Position numbers and translations under genes: made by a program. DNA of 32,284 nt from CAYQTL01 sp964420405 (GTDB taxonomy: Bacteria > Acidobacteriota > Thermoanaerobaculia > Thermoanaerobaculales > Sulfomarinibacteraceae): the NCBI GenBank assembly GCA_964420405.1, contig CAYQTL010000057.1:1-32284 (forward strand), read 5' to 3'. Shown here piece after piece: positions 17,614-26,800 of this stretch (positions are counted from its first letter, which is position 1; every line of letters begins with the position of its first letter). The notes under the pieces are model-generated. The model was given only the letters and a program-made list of their open reading frames with translations, ran no database searches and was not told the origin of the DNA.

Positions 17614-18402
17614 ATGACGCCGAGTGGATTCGTGTGGTACGAGCTGATGACGACCGATCCGTCCACCGCGGAGGTGTTCTACCGCGGGGTGGTGGGATGG
17701 GGGACCCAGCCCTTCACGGGCCACGAGCACATGGACTACACCATGTGGACGGTGGGCGAGGAGCCCGTCGGCGGGCTCATGGAGCTGTCCGAGGAGGCCC
17801 GCCGGGGAGGTGCCCCGCCGCACTGGATGGGCTACGTGGGGGTCCCGGACGTCGACGCGGCGACGGAGAAGGCCGGACAGCTCGGTGGGTGTGTCCTCGT
17901 CGCGCCGCAGGACATCCCGGGCGCCGGCAGGTTCGCGGTGGTGGCGGACCCGCAGGGGGCGACGTTCGCCCTCTACCAGACCGCCGCTCCGGGCGAGGGA
18001 GCCGGCGAGCCTGCCGGAGGGCCGGGCCGGTTCTCGTGGCACGAGCTGGCGACCACCGACCACGAGGCGGCGTTCGAGTTCTACCGCGAGCTGTTCGGGT
18101 GGACCGTCCACGAGGACATGGACATGGGCGAGCACGGGATCTACCGGATCTACGGCCCGGAGGACGCCCCGCCGCTGGGCGGGATGTTCACCAGGCCGGC
18201 CACCATGCCGGGTCCGCCGTCGTGGGTGTACTACGTCACCGTGGACGACCTCGACGCGGCGGTCGAGCGGGTCCGACAGGCCGGAGGACAGGTCGTGCTG
18301 GAGCCGATGGAGGTTCCCGGCGGCGACCGGATCGCCCAGATCGTCGATCCCCAGGGGGCGTTCTTCGCGCTGCACTGGACGAGCCAGGCTCGGACTCCGT
18401 AG
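17614..18402 (+). CDS. Two-domain VOC (glyoxalase/bleomycin-resistance fold) protein
   Basis: A cytoplasmic 262-residue protein made of two VOC modules, at residues 5-122 and 138-258. Each starts with a W-EL-TTD pattern (FVWYELMTTD, FSWHELATTD), continues with the FY + GW helix signature and ends at DPQGA-FAL. This architecture matches the Cfp30B-like group of the superfamily. The metal- or ligand-binding residues are not certain and no substrate can be named. AGGAGG lies eight bases before the ATG. The next gene starts 29 bases after the stop, so the two may be co-transcribed, though their products act in different compartments. Confidence 0.9.
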   Translation: MTPSGFVWYELMTTDPSTAEVFYRGVVGWGTQPFTGHEHMDYTMWTVGEEPVGGLMELSEEARRGGAPPHWMGYVGVPDVDAATEKAGQLGGCVLVAPQDIPGAGRFAVVADPQGATFALYQTAAPGEGAGEPAGGPGRFSWHELATTDHEAAFEFYRELFGWTVHEDMDMGEHGIYRIYGPEDAPPLGGMFTRPATMPGPPSWVYYVTVDDLDAAVERVRQAGGQVVLEPMEVPGGDRIAQIVDPQGAFFALHWTSQARTP

Positions 18403-18431
18403 ACCGTCGAAACCGATCGACGGGAGGCGAC

Positions 18432-19061
18432 ATGGCTGCCAGCGCGACGCGGCGACTTGGGTGGAGCCACCGATTCTCGTTTCTGCTGGTGCCGGGACTG
18501 CTCTGCTGGGGCGCACCCTCCGTCGCCGGACCGATGTGTCCGGCGGCGGGGAGCTCGCTCCCGTTCGGCCCGACGCGGGCGGTGGCCGTGGCCGGCGACA
18601 CGGCGTACGTCGGCAACGGCGCCCTGCTGGAGGTCGTCCACATCGCGGACATCCATCAGCCGACCGGGTTCGGGAGAATCGCCCTCGACGACGTCCTGGT
18701 CGCCATCGCCCCGGAGCCGACAGGCGAGCGCGTCTACGCCGCCGACTTCCGGGGGGTGTCGGTGGTGGACGTCTCGAACCCCGTCCGGCCGGTGACTCTC
18801 GGTCGGCACGACGTGGGCGGCGAGATCGCCCACCTCGAGTGGCACGAGGGCCTGGTCTACGTGGCGGATCGCGAGCTCGGACTGCGGATCCTCGATCTCT
18901 CGGACCCCGCGGTGCCCGTCGAGCTCGGCGCGTGGGACTCTCCGGGCGTCCCGTCGCACCTGGCGGTGGCGTGGCCCGTCGCCAATTTCGCCGACTTCGC
19001 CGGCGGGCTGCGCGTGGTGGACGTGTCCGCACCGGCTGCGCCGGTCGAGATCGGGTCGTGA
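18432..19061 (+). CDS. LVIVD-repeat exported protein, 5' part of an interrupted gene
   Basis: From the ATG at 18432 (GGGAGGCGAC upstream) the frame encodes 209 residues. It begins with a signal peptide, and Cys-Pro follows soon after, as in the larger LVIVD protein (GPMCPAAGSS versus GAQCPRNLG). At least four LVIVD units follow (VVHIADIHQP, SVVDVSNPVRP, RILDLSDPAVP, RVVDVSAPAAP). The frame ends at a TGA (19059-19061) inside the repeat array, directly after PVEIGS, while the same frame continues on the other side as SPGDNPYVTRVALAG. A single G-to-A change (TGG to TGA) would explain it. With the downstream part repaired, the gene would encode 349 residues ending at 19480. Confidence 0.7.
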   Translation: MAASATRRLGWSHRFSFLLVPGLLCWGAPSVAGPMCPAAGSSLPFGPTRAVAVAGDTAYVGNGALLEVVHIADIHQPTGFGRIALDDVLVAIAPEPTGERVYAADFRGVSVVDVSNPVRPVTLGRHDVGGEIAHLEWHEGLVYVADRELGLRILDLSDPAVPVELGAWDSPGVPSHLAVAWPVANFADFAGGLRVVDVSAPAAPVEIGS

Positions 19062-19480
19062 TCTCCCGGGGACAACCCCTACGTCACGCGCGTCGCCCTC
19101 GCCGGGCCCGTCGTGTGCGTGCTGGTGACGGACGGCAGTGGGGCTCGCTGCGCACCCTCGACCTGTCGGACCCCGGCGCGCCGCGCCTCGCGGGGACCTT
19201 CGACGAGGTGGTCAGGCCGCGACGGCTCGAGGTCAGCGGCGGATGCCTGTACGTGCTCGAAGGCTCCTCCGACGGCCCGTCCTGGGCCCTGCGGATCGTG
19301 GACGTCCGCGACCCGGGGCGGATGGCCACCGTCGCGGTGGTGCCGACCCGCGACCGCGCGCTCGGCCTGGCGGTCGGCCCGGGCCTGCTGGCCCTCGGGC
19401 ACCGCTCCGTCGGCGTCTCGGTCCTCGATCCCGACCACTGCCCGTGCCGTGGGATGGACCTGACCACCGCCGTGGAGTGA
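19062..19480 (+). pseudogene. Detached 3' part of the LVIVD-repeat gene (nonsense codon plus frameshift)
   Basis: Downstream of the TGA the original frame gives SPGDNPYVTRVALAG and VVCVLVTDG, then loses LVIVD similarity near 19136. From there the repeat pattern resumes in another frame: WGSLRTLDLSDPGAP, RIVDVRDPGRM, SVSVLDPDHC, up to the stop at 19478-19480. The step equals one missing base between about 19134 and 19140. Restoring it makes the total 18432-19480 span divisible by three (350 codons). The two lesions are only ~80 bases apart, so either the gene is decaying or the sequence is locally wrong. The final residues (CPCRGMDLTTAVE) contain two cysteines. Confidence 0.7.
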
Positions 19481-19537
19481 GCGGCGGACGAGGTCCGGCT
19501 CCGGCGGAGGAGGACGGACCGAGCGCGACGCCGGATG

Positions 19538-19560
19538 CGCGGCGGCCGCCCATCGCCGCG
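19538..19560. terminator. Possible bidirectional terminator hairpin
   Basis: CGCGGCG and CGCCGCG form a perfect 7-base stem with a 9-base loop in the gap between the convergent LVIVD remnant and subtilase genes. No T tract follows on either strand. Confidence 0.25.
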
Positions 19561-19587
19561 ACGGAGCTGCCGCGTGCGCGGCTCGGT

Positions 19588-20890
19588 TCAGCGTCCCCCG
19601 CCCCACCCTCCGGTCCCTCCGGACTCGAACCCGTCGCCGAATACGACCGAGTGGACGGCGTCGCTGGCGTCCAGGAGCCCCCAGCCGTAGTCGGGATCCC
19701 ATCCCGCCGGCCCGCGGTCGGCGGCGGTGCGCTCAAGGATCCGCTGCACGACGTCGGGGCCCGCGCTCGGGATCATGCCCCGCAGGATCGCCGCCGCGCC
19801 GGCGACCATGGGTGCGGCCTGCGACGTGCCCTGGAGGCGGTCGTAGTGGAGCGAGTAGCCGAATCCGGTGGCGTTGCAGGCGTAGCTCGGCATCGTGGAG
19901 TAGACGCCGTCGGGGTCGTGGAGGTACGACATCTCGCCTCCCGGCGCGGCGAGGTCGCAGTGCGACCCGTACTGGGAGTAGGAGGCGTAGGTGTCGTCCG
20001 AGGCGGTGGCCGCCACCGCGAGAACATGGGCGCAGGCCGCGGGGTAGCTCGTCGGGTTGCCCGATCCGCGGAAGTTGCCCATCGCCGCGACCACCAGCCT
20101 GCCGGCGCCGTGAGCGGCGGTGACGGCGTCCTGCACCGCCTGCGAGGAGTCGCTGCCCCCGAGGCTCAGACACAGCACCGAGGCGCCGTGCTGGCGTGCC
20201 CAGGTGATGCCATCCGCGATGTCCGACGTGGTGCCGGAGGCGTTCTCGTCGAGCACCCGGACCGGCATGATCCGGGCGCCCCAGCTCGCCCCGGCGACAC
20301 CGACGCCATTGTTCGTCGCGGCGGCCGCGATCCCGGCCACATGGGTGCCGTGGCCGTGGAGGTCGGTGGGATCGGCGTCGCCGTCCACGAAGTCGTATCC
20401 GGCGACCAGTTTCGCCGCGAGATCGGGATGGCCGGGATCGACGCCGCTGTCGATGATCGCGATCGTGATCTGGGCGCTGCCGGTGGCCACGTCCCAGGCG
20501 GCGGTGGAGCCGACCCCCGCGTGGCTCCACTGGGCGCTGAAGCCCGGGTCGTTGGGCACGGTGGCGAAGGCCCGGTAGAGGAAGTTGGGCTCCGCCCAGA
20601 GGATCCCGGGATGGGCGGCGATCCGTCCGGCCAGCTCACGCTCGCCGCCGTCGGGGACCCACCAGACCTCGGTGGTGCCGTCGAGCAGCCGGCGGGCGAG
20701 CCGGCCGCCATGCTCCGCGCGGAGCCCCTCGAGAGTGGCGGGGTCGACATCACGGGCGGGACGAACCAGGACCTCGCCGGAAACGTGTCGCGAACCGGTC
20801 CCGGCCCCCGTCCGCCGGTATGGCGCACGGGGTGACCGCGGCAGCCAGGATCCACGGTAGGAATCGGCAGAGCGCACACTGGATGGCCAT
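19588..20890 (-). CDS. Exported subtilisin-like serine protease (S8), with apparent frameshift after the signal peptide
   Basis: The body, read from 20804 down to 19588, has a propeptide-like region (GEVLVRPARDVD ... VWWVPDGG) followed by a full S8 domain. Asp is in AIIDSGVD (codon at 20451), His in GHGTHVAG (codon at 20352) and the nucleophile in GTSQAAPMVAG (Ser codon at 19824). The oxyanion Asn is in AAMGNF. The tail is FGDGFESGGTGGW. In this frame no signal peptide is found. One frame away, however, ATG 20890 with AGGAGG seven bases upstream opens a classical signal peptide (MAIQCALCRFLPWILAAA). Removing one base from the five-base C tract at 20805-20809 joins both into 433 residues. An uncorrected product would begin further in and stay cytoplasmic. 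Confidence 0.85.
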
Positions 20891-21193
20891 GGCGATGCCT
20901 CCTGTCGGTTCTCTCGTCGCACGAAGGCGGCAAGCGCCGTGCCAGGCCGGCCCTCCGGAGACGCCAGTCCCGATGGCCGCGAGAACCGAGGCCGCCGCCC
21001 CGGACCTGGCCGCCCGAGGCACGCGCGTGTGCATCGGCGCTCCAGCAGGAAGAGACCGGCTGTCCCCCGTGCCGCGGGATCGTCCGCGTTCCGCGGTCAC
21101 CCCCGGGGCCTCCCGACGTGCTGTCGCGATCGGAGGGTTCCGCGCCGTGGCGGGCACCGCCGTCGGCGCCGGTTTCCCGGACGCCGGTGGCGC
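20891..21193. other. Gene-free stretch upstream of the subtilase gene
   Basis: These 303 bases separate the subtilase start from the cyclase stop, both on the minus strand. Open frames here have no recognisable protein features. Apart from the ribosome site, I see no convincing promoter, hairpin or repeat. Confidence 0.5.
20898..20903 (-). promoter_or_regulatory. Shine-Dalgarno AGGAGG for the subtilase signal-peptide start
   Basis: A perfect AGGAGG lies seven bases ahead of the ATG at 20890. It is the main reason to think the true start is in the other frame from the protease body. Confidence 0.6.
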
Positions 21194-22957
21194 TCAACGG
21201 GGGGTGAAGACGCGGACGGGGCGCGAGAACCCCTTGACCGCGACCTCACCGAGGTCGCGGACCGGCATCCCGGGCGGCAGCCGCCCGGCCGTCTCCTGGT
21301 CGAGCAGGATCCGCGTGCCGTGCTGCGTGGTGAGACCCTCGAGCCGGGCGGCGAGGTTGACGGCCTCGCCGATGGACGTGAACGACTTGCGGCTGCTGCT
21401 GCCGACGGTGCCGATGACCACCTCGCCGGTGGCGATGCCGATCCGGGTCGGCAGCTCGGGCAGGCCCTCGTCACGCCAGCGACGGTTCGCGGCCTCGACG
21501 CGGGCGAGCATCGTCCGGGCGGAGGCGACGGCCCGCACGGCGTGGTCGGGCTGGGCGACGGGGAAGCCGAACACTGCCAGCAGCGCGTCGCCCACGTACT
21601 TGTCGTGCATGCCGCCGTGCTCGAGCACCGCGCCGACGAGGATGTCGAAGTAGCGGTTCAGGTGGTCGACGAGGCGCTCGGGGTCGAGGCTCTCGGTGAT
21701 CGGCGTGAAGCCCTCGATGTCGCTCTCGAGGATCGTGACCAGGTACCGTCCGCCGGTGAGGTTGACGGCCTCCGGGTGGTCCAGGAGCCAGGCCACCACC
21801 GACGGATCCACGTACGACTCGAACAGGGCGGTGATCTCGCGGCGTCGACGCCGCTCGACGAGGGAGCTGACGAACGCGACGGTCGGAAAGGCGACCGCGA
21901 GCAACGCGACCGGCTGGACGACCGGCACGACCTCGCCGGCACCGAAGCGCTCGAGCGACCACCCGACCCAGCCGCCGATCGCGGCGAGCTGCAGCACGAG
22001 CGCCCACCAGGGCCGGCCGAAGGTGATCAGCAGTGCGATCGCGAGCGCCGCGGTGACCAGCGCGAGCCGGGCGGCGTAGGGATCGGCCGGGGCGAGGCGG
22101 TCGCCGCGCAGGATCGAGCCGACCACGGTCGCGTGGACCTCGACACCCGGCGAGTCCGGCCGGTCGACGCGGTGGAACGGGGTCTGGAAGACGTCGTGGC
22201 TGGCCGCGAAGTCGGCGCCGACCAGGCACACCCGGTCGCGCACGACGTCCTCCGGCACCTCACCGGCGAGCACGTCGGCGAGGGACACCCGCGGAAACGT
22301 TCCGGCCGGTCCCCGGAAGGGGATCAGGCGGAGCTCCTCGGTACGCCACCAGTCGGGAAGGTACCCGGCATACGCCTCGACGACCGCCGTCGCGAAGCTC
22401 GTCCGGTCACGACGCACCGGCGCGATCCGCCGGATCCGTCCGTCCCGCTCGTCTGGGAGATTGACGAACCCGGTGGCCGCCACGGCGTCGCGGATGACGG
22501 GGATCGGCGGCTGCGGCTCGGTCCCGTCGCGCAGCTGCTCGGCCCATACGACGTCCGGCGCCCGCCGCAGCACCTCGGCGAGCAGGAGGTCCTGGTCGGG
22601 AGGGTCGCACTCGCGGCTCGGCTCCGAGTACAGCAGGTCGAACGCGATCACCGCCGCGCCCGCCGCCCGCAGGCGCTCGACCAGCTCGGCCCACAGCAGC
22701 GGCGGGAACGGGTAGCGCAGCCCGAGCCGGTCGAACGACCGCTCGTCGATCGTCACCAGCAGGACCTCGGGATCGGCGGGCAGCGAGCCCCGCGCCCGGA
22801 ACCGGAGGTCGAGGGAGCGCCACTCGAGCAGGTCCGCCAGGCTCGTGCGCCCGGCGAGGACCACCGCCGCCACGAGCACCGTCGTCGAGACCACCGCGAT
22901 CCCGACCGACCGCAGCCGGCGACGCAGCGGCGGCGAGCCTCGATCCCTTCCCGCCAC
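21194..22957 (-). CDS. CHASE2-domain class III adenylate/guanylate cyclase
   Basis: A 587-residue membrane protein. A first transmembrane helix (residues ~17-36) leads into an extracytoplasmic CHASE2 sensor domain (~40-295; VTIDERSF, AFDLLYSEP, FVNLPDERDGRIRR, CLVGADF). Three further helices (~297-366) follow, then the cytoplasmic cyclase domain (~400-587). Metal-binding Asp413 lies in ESDIEGFT and Asp457 in KYVGDALLAVFG; Asn534 and Arg538 lie in VNLAARLEG. All key catalytic positions appear intact, so it should make cAMP or cGMP; specificity is not certain. The GTG start at 22957 directly abuts the stop of the FecR gene with no spacer, the last step of a three-gene operon. The likely role is to turn an envelope signal into a second messenger. 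Confidence 0.92.
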   Translation of the reverse strand: MAGRDRGSPPLRRRLRSVGIAVVSTTVLVAAVVLAGRTSLADLLEWRSLDLRFRARGSLPADPEVLLVTIDERSFDRLGLRYPFPPLLWAELVERLRAAGAAVIAFDLLYSEPSRECDPPDQDLLLAEVLRRAPDVVWAEQLRDGTEPQPPIPVIRDAVAATGFVNLPDERDGRIRRIAPVRRDRTSFATAVVEAYAGYLPDWWRTEELRLIPFRGPAGTFPRVSLADVLAGEVPEDVVRDRVCLVGADFAASHDVFQTPFHRVDRPDSPGVEVHATVVGSILRGDRLAPADPYAARLALVTAALAIALLITFGRPWWALVLQLAAIGGWVGWSLERFGAGEVVPVVQPVALLAVAFPTVAFVSSLVERRRRREITALFESYVDPSVVAWLLDHPEAVNLTGGRYLVTILESDIEGFTPITESLDPERLVDHLNRYFDILVGAVLEHGGMHDKYVGDALLAVFGFPVAQPDHAVRAVASARTMLARVEAANRRWRDEGLPELPTRIGIATGEVVIGTVGSSSRKSFTSIGEAVNLAARLEGLTTQHGTRILLDQETAGRLPPGMPVRDLGEVAVKGFSRPVRVFTPR

Positions 22958-23866
22958 CTACCGCTCCTCGACCCCGGCTCCCGGCAGACCGAGGAAGGCG
23001 CGCAGCTCCCGGACCTCCGACGCCACCGCCGCGTCGCCGGGGGCGGCTGCGGCGAGCGCATCGAGCACGGCGAGGGCCTCCAGGTACAGCTCGGCGTCGC
23101 GCAGCAGTTGAGCCCGCAGGTACAGGACGCTGGTGTCGCCGGGATCGGTCCTTTGACCGGCCGCGTCCAAGGCCTCCTCCTGAGACTGCAGCGACGCCAG
23201 TGTCATCTCGTCGACAACGGCGAACGTCGCGGCGCCGAGCGGCACGAGCGCCTCCGGCGACGCGGCGTCCCGCACCTGCCAGACGTAGCCGGCGCCCTGG
23301 ACCAGGAGCCCGGCGGGCACCGCCAGCTCCGTGGCCGCGACCTCGCGCTCGAGCACCGAGCCGGTCGGGCCCAGAAGACGCACGACGTAGCTCTCGACTC
23401 CCGGTGCGGCGTGCCACGCGAGCCGGACCGGGCCGGGTCGCACCCGCGTCCTGCGGGGGGTCCGGGCGAGGTTGTCGGACCCGTCGCGCAGCCCGCCGAC
23501 GTGCTTGAGCAGTGGCCCCTCGTCCCGGCGGGCGAGCACGGTCCGGTGGAGATTCCTGGCGACCTCGGCGAGGCCCGGAGGGTCGGAGCCAGGCTGTGGT
23601 GCGACCACCTGCTCCCGATCCGCGGGCACCACCAGGAGGCCTCCGCTCGCCAGCAGCAGCGTCGCGCGGGCGCCGACTCCCGTCCGTACCACCGCGCCCT
23701 CCGGCAGGACGTCGCCACGCTGGAGGGGAGCGGCCTCGGCGGACGGGCACGCCGTCACCGTGACATCGCCACGGACGTCGGTCGCCTGTGCCCAGAACTC
23801 GGACGGGCTCGCGCCCGCCGTCACGGCCCACACGCCCGTCAGCACTCCCAGAACGACATGACGCAT
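22958..23866 (-). CDS. Exported FecR-domain protein
   Basis: A 302-residue protein with a short signal peptide (residues 1-19, cleavage near TAGASP). Residues ~28-100 match a FecR domain (VRGDVTV ... GDVLPEGAVVRTGVGARATLLLASGG). The part at ~135-215 resembles a fibronectin-type or Ig-like fold (VRLAWHAAPGVESYVVRLLG ... GYVWQVRDA). The C-terminal ~80 residues are helical and TPR-like (LYLRAQLLRDAELYLEALAVLDAL). There is no transmembrane anti-sigma anchor or sigma-factor gene, so it is not a classical FecR regulator. I chose ATG 23866 (GGAGGCG upstream); a GTG at 23896 overlapping the preceding TGA is possible. It sits between the CHAT and cyclase genes and probably serves as a periplasmic partner of one of them. 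Confidence 0.85.
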   Translation of the reverse strand: MRHVVLGVLTGVWAVTAGASPSEFWAQATDVRGDVTVTACPSAEAAPLQRGDVLPEGAVVRTGVGARATLLLASGGLLVVPADREQVVAPQPGSDPPGLAEVARNLHRTVLARRDEGPLLKHVGGLRDGSDNLARTPRRTRVRPGPVRLAWHAAPGVESYVVRLLGPTGSVLEREVAATELAVPAGLLVQGAGYVWQVRDAASPEALVPLGAATFAVVDEMTLASLQSQEEALDAAGQRTDPGDTSVLYLRAQLLRDAELYLEALAVLDALAAAAPGDAAVASEVRELRAFLGLPGAGVEER

Positions 23867-23892
23867 CGTTCGCCTCCGTGCCGGCGGTGCGC

Positions 23893-26800
23893 TCACCGCC
23901 AGTCTCCGATCACCTGGAACGCGGCCCAGAAGAACGGGTGCCCGGACGGAGTCGGAGCCGCGTCCGCCGGGCCGAGCAGCTCGAGCTGGGCGGTGCGCAG
24001 CGCCTCGGCGGTGCCGGCGCCGTCACGCAGCTCCCGGTAGAACGCCTCCATGAGCCGGGCCGTCGAGCGGTCCGAGACACTCCACAGGGAGGCCACCACG
24101 GTGCGGGCGCCCGCGTACTGGAACGCCCGCGACAGGCCGACCAGGCCTTCACCCCCGAGCTCCGCGCCGAGGGCGGTCTGGCAGGCCGAGAGCGTCACCA
24201 GCCGGGCGTCGACCCGCAGCCCCTCGAAGATCTCCCATGCCTGCAGCAGACCGTTGCCGGCCCCCGCACGGGGCTCCGCGGGTATCGTCAGGGCGAGCGC
24301 CGACTCGAGAGGGAAGTCCTCGTCGAGCAGCCCGTGGCACGCGAAGTGGAGCACGGTGGCCCGCGGCGACGCCGCCCGGGCGGCGTCCTCGGTGGCGGTG
24401 GGTCCGACGAACACGTCGGCGGTGTCGGGCCACAGCCGGGCGAGGCTCGACACCTCGTCGCGGGTCGCCGGCAGCGGCTCGAGCTCGAAGCCGCGGGCGG
24501 CCACCGACCGCAGCACCGGGTCGGCGGCGGCCCGGAGATCCCCACCGGAGGCGGCGCCGGGATAGGCGGGATCGCCGAAGCCCGCGACCCGCCACCTCTC
24601 CCGACCGCCGTCCGTCGGCCCCGCACCCCGGGCCAGCTCGTCGAGGACGGTCGTCGACAGCACCACCGAGAGCGGGCGGTGCTCCACGAGATACCGCGGC
24701 CGCGGGCCCCCGCCGGACGTCACCAGCGCCGCGTAGGGCAGGGCGTGGAGCGGGCCGTCGGGAACGACCACGATCCGCTCGCTCCGCCCGATGGCGGCCT
24801 CCGCGGGGCGCACCAGCAGGTCGTACAGGGCGGCGCCCGCCGGAACGTGGGCGGACGGCGCGAAGCCGTCGGTCCCGCCTGCGACGATCGCTCCCCGCAG
24901 GTCCGCGACCGCGCGCCGGAGCTGACCGGCGCCAGCCGGCAGCCGGTGCACCGCGAGGCCCTCGCCGCCATCGACGACGAACAGGTCGCTCGACTCCGTC
25001 CCGATGCTGTACGCCAGCACGACGGTTCCTTCGGCGAGACGCGCGCGCGCCTCCGCCGCGTCGAGGGTCTCGGGGTACCGTAGCGAGGCGAGCCGAGGGG
25101 AGGAGGCGCGGACCTCGGCGGCGAGTACCGCGCGCTCGCGGCGCAGCTCGTCGAGACGGGCGCGGACGGCGGAGACGGCGTCGGCGTCTCCGGTGGGCCC
25201 GAGCTCCGCGAGCTCCGCCAACGCCCGGTCGGAGGCGGCCGCGAGCTCGCGGCGCCGCCGCTCGAGCGGCTCGGGCACATCCTCGAGCACCAGGTCGCGC
25301 TCGGCGAGGGTCGCGAGGAACAGCTGGGCCCGCGACCGCTCGAGGGTCGAGAACGCCTCCCCGGGCCGGCCCATCTCGAGTTGCACCTCGATCAGCTCGC
25401 GGTAGAGATCGCCGAAGTGGGCACGGAAGCCGGCTCGGGCCTCCTCGCTGCCGCCGAGCTTGCCGACCTGCTCCTCGAGTGACGCGATCGCCCGCGACAG
25501 CTGGTCCGCCGCGTCCTCGAGGTGACCGCGGACGCGGGAGGTCCTTCCGAGGACGTACAGTGTCGACGCCTCGTCCGTGCTGCCGGGGGCGAGCCGGCTA
25601 CGGATCTCGAGGGCCTCCTCGAGGCTCGACTCGGCGGCGTCGAGATCGCCGGCATCGAGCTCGAGCTCGCCCAGCGCGTGGAGCCCGTGGGCCACGAACA
25701 GGCTTGCCGGCGAGCTCGCCCGGCGCAGGTCGATCGCCTCGAGCAGCAGGGCTCGGGCATCATCCGCCCGGCCGCGCCGGCGGGCGACCGCCGCGAGGTT
25801 GATCAGGTTCGCGGCGATCTCGGGGTTGTCGGGCATGATCCGTCGCCGCAGCTCGAGCGACTCGCGGTAGGACCGCTCGGCGGAGTCGAGCTCGCCACGG
25901 TCGATGGCGACGTCACCGAGCATCACGAGCACCAGGCCCGAGACGTGGCCGTCGGGGGCGATCCGGTCGAGCAGGCGCCGCGACTCCGTCAGCAGCGTCT
26001 CGGCCGCGTCGAGGTCCCGGCGGCGCCACGCGATCAGCCCGAGGTTCAGCAGCCCCGACGCGACGTCCTGGCTGTCGGGTGTCCGCGCGCGCCAGATCCC
26101 GAGGGCGCGCCGCAGGTCCGTGTCGGCGGCCGCGAGGTCGCCGCGCTGCTCGGCGACCAGCGCGAGGTTGTTGAGGTTGGCGGCGACGTCGATCCCGTCC
26201 GGAGCGATCTCCTCGAGGATCGCGAGCGACGACCGGAACCGCCGCTCGGCGAGGGCCAGGTCGCCGCGCTCCCACGCCACGGCACCGAGGTTCATCAGGG
26301 TGGTGGCGACGCCTTCGCTGCCCGGTGCGAGCCGCTCGGAGAGCTCCAGGTCCTGGAGGTAGTACCGCTCGGCCTCGTCGAGTCGCCCGCGCTCCTTCGC
26401 CACCAGTCCCAGGTTGTTGTAGCTCGCGGCGAGGTCGAGGCTGTCGGGAACCCGCTCGCGCCGGATCTCGAGCGCCTCGAGATGGGCGGCCTCGCCGCGC
26501 TCGAAGTCGCCGAGGTAGGTCGCGGCGAGCCCGAGGTTGTTCAGGGTCTCGGCGAGCGCGAGGCTGTCCGGGGCCGCGCGCCGGCGCACCGCCGCAGCCT
26601 CCTCGAGCAGCTCGGCGGCGGCGGCGAGGTCTCCGAGGACGAGGGTCATGGTGCCCAGGTCGTGGACCGCCGCGGCGTGTGGCAGGCTGCCGGGGTGGGT
26701 GGTCGCGAGCTGGCGGGCGGCGGCCCGGTGGACGTCGAGCGCCCGGTCGTAGCGACCGGCCCGGAAGCAGGCGCGGCCGAGCTCGGCGCGGGTCTCCGCG

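Noticed and set aside
20939..24040. Open frame of 1033 residues on the plus strand across the cyclase and FecR genes
   Set aside because: It runs antisense to two genes with intact catalytic and domain motifs, and its own translation shows no known fold.
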